Counted from the first letter of the stretch, positions 1 through 4,771 are shown. The stretch: 5,708 nt of DNA from Oscillospiraceae bacterium (GCA_031267335.1 JAIRZH010000033.1:1-5708), one strand, 5' to 3'. Numbers and translations: made by a program. The notes: generated by a model from the letters alone, not told the origin.

Positions 1-2
1 AA

Positions 3-251
3 AATACTCATTTAGAAGATACGAAGAGACTAGAAAATCTAATTTTAATTTTAGCTATTGGTTCTTATTGGGCTAATTCTGTTGGATTCGCTGAGACAAA
101 CAGAATTAAAAAAAAAAAATTAATCAGGAAAAATTCAATTAAAAATTTTTTAAGATCTAAGGTTTCAAATTTCAAAAAAGGTTTACGAATAATTATAAAT
201 TTAGCTTTAAATTTATGCTTTTCTCACGATTTATGGTGCTGTTTGAGTTGA
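3..251 (+). pseudogene. C-terminal part of an IS4-type DDE transposase (5' end outside window)
   Basis: Frame 3 is open from the window edge to TGA at 249-251, giving 82 residues. The fragment contains NTHLED, RLENLILILAIGSYWANSVG and then a lysine/arginine-rich tail. As I recall the family, this is the C-terminal layout of IS4-type (DDE_Tnp_1) transposases: a T-H-L pair, a last catalytic-core helix with an L-A-I...W-A...V-G pattern, then a basic segment and a short hydrophobic end. The catalytic glutamate region and everything upstream lie outside the window, so I cannot say whether the element is intact. A run of nine A bases (111-119) lies inside the basic segment and would be prone to slippage. 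The adjoining sequence at 263-285 resembles the ends of two short palindromic elements further right. Recognition rests on one short fragment and is moderately certain. Confidence 0.6.
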
Positions 252-262
252 GGGTGGAAAGT

Positions 263-285
263 AAACATAGTGGAAATATACTATA
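263..285 (+). repeat. Probable decayed terminal sequence of the left-edge insertion sequence
   Basis: Twelve bases after the transposase stop, this stretch matches the right end of the palindromic element at 3642-3665 at 20 of 23 positions with one gap, and matches the right end at 2456-2479 more weakly. It starts AAAC, continues ATAGTGG and ends CTATA, where the best preserved copy ends GGCCCTA. Its position after a transposase C-terminus suggests the right inverted repeat of that insertion sequence. Confidence 0.45.
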
Positions 286-314
286 TTTATTAAAATAATA
301 TTAAATTTTTTATT

Positions 315-527
315 AAATAATTTGGAGGAAAATTTCATCATGGCAAACAGTAAAATCTTTTTAGGCAGCGTAAAAAGCCCGAATAAGCTGCTCAAACTAA
401 TAAATCGAGCAAAAAGTATTTTAAAGATCCAAAATTTATTTGAAGTTAATAAATTTTTTAAAAAAGCTCTTGCTATGAGTTTATCGGCTTTATTTGTAAT
501 TCATAGTGTAAGTTTTGTAAGCTTAAA
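315..527 (+). repeat. Shared leader cassette, copy 1 (RBS plus signal-peptide codons)
   Basis: These 213 bases align without gaps to 1476-1688 with about 14 differences by my count (about 93% identity). The copy runs from about 25 bases before the ATG, through the ribosome binding site, to codon 62/63 of the protein. Similarity stops abruptly there, about five codons before the predicted signal-peptidase cleavage site, and apart from a shared A-M-N the mature parts look unrelated. This is a duplicated or recombined 5' export module rather than a whole-gene duplication with uniform divergence. Confidence 0.85.
324..328 (+). promoter_or_regulatory. Ribosome binding site (GGAGG) that decides the ATG340 start
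   Basis: GGAGG lies 11 bases before ATG340, slightly longer than usual spacing. The in-frame TTG at 322 overlaps this site. In the second cassette copy that TTG is TTA (1483-1485), while the AGAGG core, the spacing and the ATG are kept. ATG340 is therefore the conserved start. Confidence 0.7.
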
Positions 528-1467
528 TTGTGTAGGGGCTATGAATTTTACTATGAAGGTTACTACCTGGCAGCAGGAGACAGAAAATCAATTAAAAAGA
601 CAAGAAATGCTGGAACAGAATGCAGAAATTCAAATTCTAGAAATACAAATACTAGGAGATGAATTAAAGAATTCCGTCAGCGAGGAAGAATTGACTGTAA
701 ATACTGAAGAATTACAGGATAAGATATGCCAGTTTTACAGCACGGTAAAACAAATGTATTCAAAAGAAAAAAATATACTGTTAGCAGAGACAAACGAATT
801 AACAGAGAAATTATTAGATTGCAAAGATAAAGAATTATTCGTTAGTCAAGAATTGGAAAAATTTATTTTAGTAGCATTCTATGAAATTAAGTCAATTAAA
901 AAAACATTTGAAGCTGAAAAAATTAAACAAATCGAAGCCATAAAAATCGAGGCCGAACGAAGAAAAGCCTTAGAGGAGAAAATTAAAAAATCCATGATTG
1001 ATTTGGGAAAAAATGGGAATGCCGAAAAAACATTTCCGTTAAGTTCAACAAAAGTGTTAATATTCTTATATTATATAAATCTTGGATATAGCAATAAAGA
1101 AATAATTAAATTACTTAAATTTAAAGATGAATCAGGCGAGTTATATGATATATCGCTTTTGATGAATTTACGTTCAGCAATAAAATGTATAACACTAGAT
1201 TCAAAAGTAGACAATCGATATGAGTTCTTAGATTTTGAATTAATACAGATAGCACAATTATTAATTATTAAAAAAAAATATATAGAAGAAATAATTCATA
1301 CATTAAAATTTGGAATAGAAAAGGTATTAAAGATAGCAGCAATGATAAGAATAATTTTGCAAAAGGAAGATTTTGAAAACATATTAAACACATCTTGGCT
1401 TTCATTAGAAACAATAATAGAACTTAATTATCAATATGAAAGAGCTATGGGAAAATATTTTAGTTAA
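340..1467 (+). CDS. Predicted exported coiled-coil protein with shared long leader (375 aa)
   Basis: I do not recognise a named family. The start is ATG340, six codons inside the longest frame, because the second gene conserves it (see the RBS entry). Residues 1-43 are basic (K/R-rich, including KKAL at 41-44), residues 44-62 are a hydrophobic core, and V65-G66-A67 fits a signal-peptidase I site, so the protein is probably exported through Sec with an unusually long n-region. Residues 76-225 are rich in E, K, Q, L and I and look coiled-coil, especially 190-217. After a short linker (G223-N227), residues 234-342 hold two similar helical segments, with EIIKLLKF at 254-261 and EIIHTLKF at 317-324, a 63-residue period. 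A possible shortened third unit covers 352-375. Transcription may continue into the next gene, since the gap is 33 bases with no terminator. Role unknown; an extracellular or host-directed protein is inference only. Confidence 0.75.
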   Translation: MANSKIFLGSVKSPNKLLKLINRAKSILKIQNLFEVNKFFKKALAMSLSALFVIHSVSFVSLNCVGAMNFTMKVTTWQQETENQLKRQEMLEQNAEIQILEIQILGDELKNSVSEEELTVNTEELQDKICQFYSTVKQMYSKEKNILLAETNELTEKLLDCKDKELFVSQELEKFILVAFYEIKSIKKTFEAEKIKQIEAIKIEAERRKALEEKIKKSMIDLGKNGNAEKTFPLSSTKVLIFLYYINLGYSNKEIIKLLKFKDESGELYDISLLMNLRSAIKCITLDSKVDNRYEFLDFELIQIAQLLIIKKKYIEEIIHTLKFGIEKVLKIAAMIRIILQKEDFENILNTSWLSLETIIELNYQYERAMGKYFS

Positions 1468-1475
1468 CATTTTAT

Positions 1476-1688
1476 AAATAATTTAGAGGAAAATTTCATC
1501 ATGGCGAACAATAAAATCTTTTTAGGCAGCGTAAAAAGCTCGAATAAGCTGCTCAAATTAATAAATCAAGCAAAAAGTATTTTAAAGATCCAGAATTTAT
1601 CTAGAGTTAATAAATTTTTTAAAAAAGCTTTTGCTGCGAGTTTTTCGGCTTTATTTGTAATTCATAGTGTAAGTTTTGTAAGCTTAAA
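1476..1688 (+). repeat. Shared leader cassette, copy 2
   Basis: This is the second copy of the 5' module at 315-527, offset by 1161 bases. The longest identical block runs from the TCGGC codons to AGCTTAAA just before the junction. Several differences change residues (for example FE to SR at residues 34-35 and MS to AS at 46-47), but basic charge, the hydrophobic core and the cleavage position are kept. Confidence 0.85.
1485..1489 (+). promoter_or_regulatory. Ribosome binding site (AGAGG) of the second leader gene
   Basis: AGAGG lies 11 bases before ATG1501, the same spacing as in the first copy. The intervening AAAATTTCATC is identical in both. Confidence 0.65.
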
Positions 1689-1893
1689 ACAGGCAATGGC
1701 TATGAATGGTCCTTCAAATTATGGGCAAGAAGAAATTGTTCAATTGCAAATTACTTCGTTGCAAAAAATTAAAGAGATGATTTCGGTGTTCGTCCAGAAA
1801 ATGATTGGTTTTTTAAAAAAAAGAGAACTAATATCAGATCCCGAACAATGGAAAATTGATCTATTACTCGAAATAGAAAAGTTTGAAGTGTAG
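1501..1893 (+). CDS. Small predicted exported protein with the same leader (130 aa)
   Basis: The leader is nearly identical to that of the gene 33 bases upstream: basic n-region 1-43, hydrophobic core 44-62 and a consensus A65-M66-A67 signal-peptidase site. The predicted mature part is only about 63 residues, glutamine/lysine/glutamate-rich and helical in appearance (EEIVQLQITSLQKIKEMIS at 77-95, then QKMIGFLKK), with no cysteine. It has no evident similarity to the mature part of the first gene. The frame continues past the TAG at 1891-1893 for 15 more codons to TAA 1939-1941, and those codons would extend a plausible helix, so the gene may be shortened by a nonsense mutation. Function unknown. 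It is either a genuine small secreted protein or the remnant of a longer one. Confidence 0.65.
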   Translation: MANNKIFLGSVKSSNKLLKLINQAKSILKIQNLSRVNKFFKKAFAASFSALFVIHSVSFVSLKQAMAMNGPSNYGQEEIVQLQITSLQKIKEMISVFVQKMIGFLKKRELISDPEQWKIDLLLEIEKFEV

Positions 1894-2107
1894 CATCGGG
1901 AGGTAGTGAGTCGATTACACGAAATGTTATCAATAATTTAATATAATCTTAATATAAATTCAATATAACTATAACGTTTTTGATGATAAGAATGTCAAAG
2001 ATTCGAAAACCAAGATGGCTAAACTCCTAACAATCAAAATGAAGAGTTCATAAAAACGTTCAGCTGAAGACGGGGAGTTAGACCTGGCACATGAAAATTA
2101 AACCATA
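1894..2107. other. Gene-free stretch with a decayed coding tail and inverted repeats
   Basis: No intact gene is visible. On the plus strand, the frame from 1958 to TAA 2099-2101 is interrupted once, by TAA at 2051-2053. Its last part reads KRSAEDGELDLAHEN and uses GAC, GGG, GAG and CTG codons unlike the neighbouring genes, which suggests the tail of a broken gene. The same DNA has a 9-base perfect inverted repeat (AACGTTTTT at 1973-1981, AAAAACGTT at 2052-2060), which extends to 12 pairs with one bulge. A second pair, AACTCC at 2022-2027 and GGAGTT at 2074-2079, crosses it. A TATAAT box at 1942-1947 has no convincing -35. I see no rho-independent terminator for the upstream genes or the tRNA. 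Confidence 0.4.
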
Positions 2108-2183
2108 TGGTGCACCATCAGGGACTCGAACCCGGGACACCCTGATTAAGAGTCAGGTGCTCTACCAACTGAGCTAATGGTGC
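2108..2183 (-). tRNA. tRNA-Lys, anticodon CUU, with encoded CCA
   Basis: Read on the minus strand, the acceptor stem GCACCAT pairs fully with ATGGTGC. The D arm is GCTC-AGTTGGTA-GAGC. The anticodon arm is CCTGA-CTCTTAA-TCAGG, with CTT as anticodon (lysine). The variable loop is GTGTC and the T loop is TTCGAGT. Discriminator A and a genomic CCA follow (TGG at 2108-2110 on plus). The T stem CCGGG/CCCTG has one C-U mismatch at the second pair (positions 50:64); as I recall them, related tRNA-Lys genes have CAGGG there. All other stems are intact, so it is probably functional. It decodes AAG, one of the two lysine codons. Confidence 0.95.
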
Positions 2184-2216
2184 TTTACTTCTTTGAGTTT
2201 CAAAAGCTTTCTTAAG

Positions 2217-2246
2217 ATAATACAATAATTGCGATCTATAAAGCAA
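2217..2246 (-). promoter_or_regulatory. Probable promoter of the tRNA-Lys gene
   Basis: On the minus strand, TTGCTT (2241-2246) is followed after 18 bases by TATTAT (2217-2222). The -10 box ends 33 bases before the mature tRNA 5' end, leaving a short precursor leader for RNase P to remove. It is read from sequence only. Confidence 0.5.
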
Positions 2247-2293
2247 CTAATTTATTTAAAAATTAAATATTTATGATATAAATTTTGATTTCC

Positions 2294-2333
2294 ATTTAGG
2301 GCCTGTTCCTACTATTTAGGGCCTGTTCCTACT
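2294..2333 (+). repeat. Exact tandem duplication of a 20-base element end
   Basis: ATTTAGGGCCTGTTCCTACT occurs twice head to tail (2294-2313 and 2314-2333), and ATTT follows again. The unit contains the inverted-repeat tip TAGGGCCTGTT of the MITE-like element that starts here. Possible origins are replication slippage over the tip or insertion of one element end beside another. Confidence 0.9.
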
Positions 2334-2480
2334 ATTTGAAATGACAAAATTTTGAGTAATTTTTAGGTTGGATAAAAAATTTTTTCATAATGCTTGACGT
2401 ATTGTAAAAAAAATTTAACGTAGTACAAATCAAAAAGTACCGAAATATGGTCGTTAAACAGTAATGGAAACAGGCCCTAA
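2316..2480. mobile_element. Palindromic MITE-like element, copy 1
   Basis: The ends are perfect 10-base inverted repeats, TTAGGGCCTG at 2316-2325 and CAGGCCCTAA at 2471-2480. Similarity continues inward, so that almost the whole 165 bases folds on itself: the left arm (to about 2390) and the reverse complement of the right arm align with scattered mismatches. There is no coding capacity. Its right arm (CCGAAATATGGTCG at 2441-2454, then TTAAAC) is closely shared with the element at 3534-3665. This small, non-coding, two-armed structure is typical of a miniature inverted-repeat transposable element mobilised by a transposase in trans. A TA target duplication is possible but cannot be separated from the repeat tip. 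Confidence 0.75.
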
Positions 2481-2555
2481 TTAGCGGCTACACTGGAACT
2501 TTTAAAAAAGCGAAATATTCCGGAGAGTCTCGAAAAAATCTAAAATTCAAAAAGT

Positions 2556-2583
2556 TTGACTTTAATTTATATTTTGTTATAAC
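2556..2583 (+). promoter_or_regulatory. Probable yidC promoter
   Basis: TTGACT (2556-2561) is followed after 16 bases by TATAAC (2578-2583), with a TG one base before the -10 (2575-2576, extended -10). Transcription would start near 2590, giving a leader of about 28 bases before the yidC start. This is the best sigma-A-type promoter in the window. Confidence 0.6.
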
Positions 2584-2617
2584 ATTAAATTATTATGCTT
2601 TTTTATTGAGGTTTTTG

Positions 2618-3511
2618 ATGTTTGAATTTATGAATTTTTTTTCAGGCTTTTTTGGTTATGCCCTTGGATATTTTTTTGACCTTTTTGGAAACTATGGGGT
2701 TTCTGTTATTTTGTTTACAGCACTCGTTAGTCTTCTTACGATTCCGCTTATGATAAGACGTCATCGAAATATGACACCAAGTGTAAGGTTCGAAATAAAG
2801 CGTGAAGAATTACAAAAATCTTGTGGTAAGGATGCACAGAAATTTCAGCATGAGTTTTTGGTTTTAAGCCAAAAAGAAGGTTTTAATCCTATGAAAGGCT
2901 GTTTTAATATCACAACATTTTTAACTTTTATAATTTTTGGTGGTATTTATAGCACAATTCAAAGTCCTTTGACGAATGTTTTGCATTTGCCGAATTCAAA
3001 GGTTAAATTTGCTTCTGAAGTTATTTCTGCAAAATCAACACGTGTCAACACTCAACTTGAAATTGTAAAAAATTTTGAAGTATTTAAAGAAAAGCTTACC
3101 ATGTTTTCGCCACAAGAATTGGAAAAAATTTCAAAACTAAGTTCCGGTTTCTCGTTTCTGGGCTTAAATTTACTCAAGATACCAAAATTTTCGAAATTTA
3201 GTGATAAAATTTGGATTATTCCACTTTTGAGTTTGATTGTATCATTGTTTAGTACACAGTTGCTTCAAAAAATTTCCGGAATGGCGATAGAATCTGATAC
3301 AAAAAATCGTATAATGATGATGATTTTCCCTATATTCCAAGCATGGATTACATATACTGTATTTGCGGCAGTAGGATTATATCTTATAACCAGCGGAATT
3401 TTCGGAGTTTTACAATCTTTATTAATAGATAAATTTTTTAGTATTTATGCACTTAATGCTAAAAAAGAATCAAATAGATTTAAACAATTACTTTCTACCG
3501 AAGCAGAATAA
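2618..3511 (+). CDS. yidC: YidC/Oxa1-family membrane protein insertase (297 aa)
   Basis: This protein inserts and folds membrane proteins in the cytoplasmic membrane, alone or with SecYEG. I chose ATG2618 because GAGG (2608-2611) lies six bases before it; the TTG at 2606 overlaps that site. The layout fits Gram-positive YidC: a hydrophobic N-terminus (7-23), TM1 about 26-46, a charged cytoplasmic hairpin about 47-90, GFNPMKGC (88-95) entering TM2 about 97-116, an external loop with PLTNVLHL (117-124), then TM3 about 198-216, TM4 about 232-250 and TM5 about 254-270. The PLTxxL after TM2 is typical of clostridial members. It is divergent: the conserved Arg/Lys of the TM1 groove is Ser38, and the usual LP...Q-x-P of TM2 reads FNITTFLT. 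No lipobox cysteine is present. It stands alone, not next to rpmH-rnpA, and is flanked by two MITE-like elements. Confidence 0.88.
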   Translation: MFEFMNFFSGFFGYALGYFFDLFGNYGVSVILFTALVSLLTIPLMIRRHRNMTPSVRFEIKREELQKSCGKDAQKFQHEFLVLSQKEGFNPMKGCFNITTFLTFIIFGGIYSTIQSPLTNVLHLPNSKVKFASEVISAKSTRVNTQLEIVKNFEVFKEKLTMFSPQELEKISKLSSGFSFLGLNLLKIPKFSKFSDKIWIIPLLSLIVSLFSTQLLQKISGMAIESDTKNRIMMMIFPIFQAWITYTVFAAVGLYLITSGIFGVLQSLLIDKFFSIYALNAKKESNRFKQLLSTEAE

Positions 3512-3533
3512 AAAAATAAAGTAGTCCTTTTGG

Positions 3534-3665
3534 CGACCATATTTCGGTACTTTTTGGGTTGAATAAGTAAATTTTTTACAATATTAACATGTTGCAAAAA
3601 ATAACGTATTAAAAACCAAAAATTACCAAAATATGGTCGTTAAACTATAGTGGGAATATGCTCTA
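3534..3665. mobile_element. Palindromic MITE-like element, copy 2 (left end degraded)
   Basis: The arms at 3534-3557 (CGACCATATTTCGG...) and 3616-3639 (...AATATGGTCG) are inverted repeats matching at 22 of 24 positions. Pairing continues inward to a centre near 3580-3592. The right part aligns with copy 1 (2441-2479) and ends GCTCTA where copy 1 ends GCCCTA. The left terminal tip is not recognisable, so this copy is truncated or decayed. It begins 22 bases after the yidC stop, and its hairpin may affect transcript ends there, but it has no T-run after the stem and I do not call it a terminator. Confidence 0.7.
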
Positions 3666-3843
3666 GCACTTTTTAGTTTATATTGTGTTAAATTCTTTGC
3701 ATATAGTAGATTTATTTCGCAAGAGCCTGTCTAATATTTCTGAAGAATCACATATTATTTAATTAAAATTTTTAAAATTCTACATACTCATTAATTGAAT
3801 ACATTAGTATTTGCTTTCAATGTAATTTGGATTTTAAAAATTT
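3666..3843. other. AT-rich intergenic region with a possible third element tip
   Basis: No gene is seen. AGAGCCTGT at 3722-3730, followed by CTAATATTTCTGAA, resembles the left tip of copy 1 (GGGCCTGTTCCTACTATTTGAA at reduced identity), but no matching right end was found. The rest is AT-rich without clear signals until the -10 box at 3847. Confidence 0.3.
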
Positions 3844-3852
3844 TGTTATAAA
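3844..3852 (+). promoter_or_regulatory. Possible extended -10 promoter upstream of the anti-sigma ATPase gene
   Basis: TG-T-TATAAA (3844-3852) is an extended -10. No good -35 lies 16-18 bases upstream (TTGGAT at 3827-3832 is only 14 bases away). The sequence TTTTGTTATAA is identical to that around the yidC -10 box. Transcription would start near 3859 and cover GTG3888. Confidence 0.4.
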
Positions 3853-3887
3853 TTGTATTTGCTCAAAAATATTATAAAGGTTCTTTA

Positions 3888-4400
3888 GTGAATACAGTTA
3901 TAAGATTTTTGTTTTGGCAAAATGTTTTTAATATAAATTATTGGATAAGACTATTAGTAGAGTTTGTTTGTAAAGGTGATTTTATTAAATTTAAAATTAT
4001 CGTTGATGCACATTTAAAAAATTGGAATAAAATAAGATTTTTTTTGAATTCGTACATTGATAAATTAAATTTTAATATGGATGAAAAAAATATTTTTCTT
4101 TTAGCTTGTGAAGAAGTTTTTGATAATATTTGTCATTATGCATATAAAAATTTGTCAGGAAAGATAGAATTTAAACTTGAATTCAAAGATAAAATAGCTA
4201 AAATTGAAATATCTGATACCGGTGTAAAATTTGATCCTACACATTTTAAATATTTAGAAGATGACATAAGAAAACCTTCAAGCAAACGGCGCATTGGCGG
4301 AATGGGAATTTATATAATTAATCAAATAATGGATAAAATAGAGTATCAGCGAAAACATAATCAAAACTATCTTTTTCTTTTTAAAATCTTAGTTAAATAA
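3888..4400 (+). CDS. RsbW/SpoIIAB-like serine kinase, anti-sigma ATPase (up to 170 aa)
   Basis: This is a GHKL-type ATPase of the anti-sigma family, which binds a sigma factor and phosphorylates its STAS antagonist; here the antagonist is probably the next gene, 22 bases downstream. Motifs present are the N box E75-E76...N80 (EEVFDNICHYAY), the G1 box D110-T-G112 with FDP, and the G2 lid R134-R-I-G-G-M-G140. GTG3888 has AAAGG at 3876-3880, seven bases before it. However, family members usually begin around residue 33-36 (KFKIIVDAHLKNWNKI), and the first 32 residues are a hydrophobic extension without family counterpart. A stronger ribosome site, AAAGGTGA (3972-3979), precedes ATT3984 (Ile33), so translation may begin there, giving 138 aa. 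No sigma factor gene adjoins, so the target is unknown. Confidence 0.82.
   Translation: MNTVIRFLFWQNVFNINYWIRLLVEFVCKGDFIKFKIIVDAHLKNWNKIRFFLNSYIDKLNFNMDEKNIFLLACEEVFDNICHYAYKNLSGKIEFKLEFKDKIAKIEISDTGVKFDPTHFKYLEDDIRKPSSKRRIGGMGIYIINQIMDKIEYQRKHNQNYLFLFKILVK
3909..3937 (+). promoter_or_regulatory. Candidate internal promoter for a shorter ATPase transcript
   Basis: TTGTTT (3909-3914), then 17 bases, then TATAAA (3932-3937). Its transcript would start near 3944, after GTG3888, and could only use the AAAGGTGA site and a later start. In such AT-rich DNA a chance match is quite possible. Confidence 0.3.
3972..3979 (+). promoter_or_regulatory. Strong ribosome binding site AAAGGTGA before in-frame ATT3984
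   Basis: This is one of the longest matches to the anti-Shine-Dalgarno sequence in the window. It sits inside the annotated ATPase frame, and no ATG, GTG or TTG follows at a usable distance. ATT3984 is in frame, four bases after the site, exactly where family members tend to begin. Confidence 0.5.
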
Positions 4401-4422
4401 TTAAATTTTGTGAGGTATTTAA

Positions 4423-4746
4423 ATGGTAACTGAAAAAATTACAATCGATCAAAAAGTTGAAGGTGAGCAAGTCGACATTAAAATTTCTGGTAGAATTGAT
4501 ACCCAAACTTCGCCAAAATTTCAAAATCGTGTTAATGAAATTTTTGATTTAGAAATTAATAAAGTGGTGATAGATTTACAGGGCGTAGAGTATATCAGCA
4601 GCGCAGGTTTACGCGTATTTTTATATATAAAAAAACGTTTGGAAATTAAAAATCCTGAAATTTATTTAGAAGTTAAAAATGTTATTCCTTCGGTGAAAGA
4701 AATTTTTGATATAACTGGTTTTTCTGATTTTTTAAACATTGTTTAA
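4423..4746 (+). CDS. STAS-domain anti-anti-sigma factor, RsbV/SpoIIAA-like (107 aa)
   Basis: This is a single STAS domain of usual family length. In its unphosphorylated form such a protein binds the partner ATPase and frees the sigma factor; phosphorylation by the ATPase switches it off. The signature G23-R-I-D26 near the N-terminus and DLQGVEYISSAGLRV (51-65) are clear. By alignment to SpoIIAA (F-M-D-S-S-G-L), Ser60 is the expected phosphorylation site, and the preceding Asp is replaced by Ser59, a variant I recall as common in clostridial members. The C-terminus EIFDITGFSDFLNI (93-106) is also typical. ATG4423 has GAGGT (4412-4416) six bases before it. The gene lies 22 bases after the ATPase gene and 25 before uvrA. 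No PP2C phosphatase that would reactivate it is present here. Confidence 0.9.
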   Translation: MVTEKITIDQKVEGEQVDIKISGRIDTQTSPKFQNRVNEIFDLEINKVVIDLQGVEYISSAGLRVFLYIKKRLEIKNPEIYLEVKNVIPSVKEIFDITGFSDFLNIV

Positions 4747-4760
4747 GCATTATTTATTTT

Positions 4761-4767
4761 AAGGAGA
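4761..4767 (+). promoter_or_regulatory. Ribosome binding site AAGGAGA of uvrA
   Basis: A full-strength site four bases before GTG4772 fixes the GTG start. The first residues then match the usual UvrA N-terminus (I-V-V-K-G-A-R-V-H-N-L). Confidence 0.8.
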
Positions 4768-4771
4768 TTTA

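Noticed and set aside
277..282. TATACT as -10 box for the first leader gene
   Set aside because: No acceptable -35 at 16-18 bases, it overlaps the presumed insertion-sequence end, and many similar boxes occur in this AT-rich stretch.
322..339. TTG322 as start of the first leader gene
   Set aside because: It overlaps the ribosome binding site and is TTA in the second cassette copy, whereas ATG340 is conserved.
1994..2032. Tiny plus-strand frame MSKIRKPRWLNS
   Set aside because: Twelve codons, no ribosome binding site, and only vague resemblance to known N-termini.
1972..2097. Minus-strand open frame of about 42 codons after the tRNA (contains SAERFYELFILIV)
   Set aside because: It has no ATG or ribosome site, and it mirrors the plus-strand decayed frame. 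Which strand, if either, once coded cannot be decided, so it is not called as a gene.
2102..2111. Palindrome ACCATATGGT beside the tRNA 3' end as terminator
   Set aside because: It overlaps the encoded CCA and discriminator, has no loop and no following T-run on the minus strand.
2294..2480. CRISPR array suggested by the repeated GGGCCTGTT blocks
   Set aside because: There are only two adjacent direct copies without a spacer and one inverted copy at the far end, which is a transposon-end arrangement.
2606..2617. TTG2606 as start of yidC
   Set aside because: It overlaps the GAGG that serves ATG2618, leaving no ribosome site of its own at proper distance.
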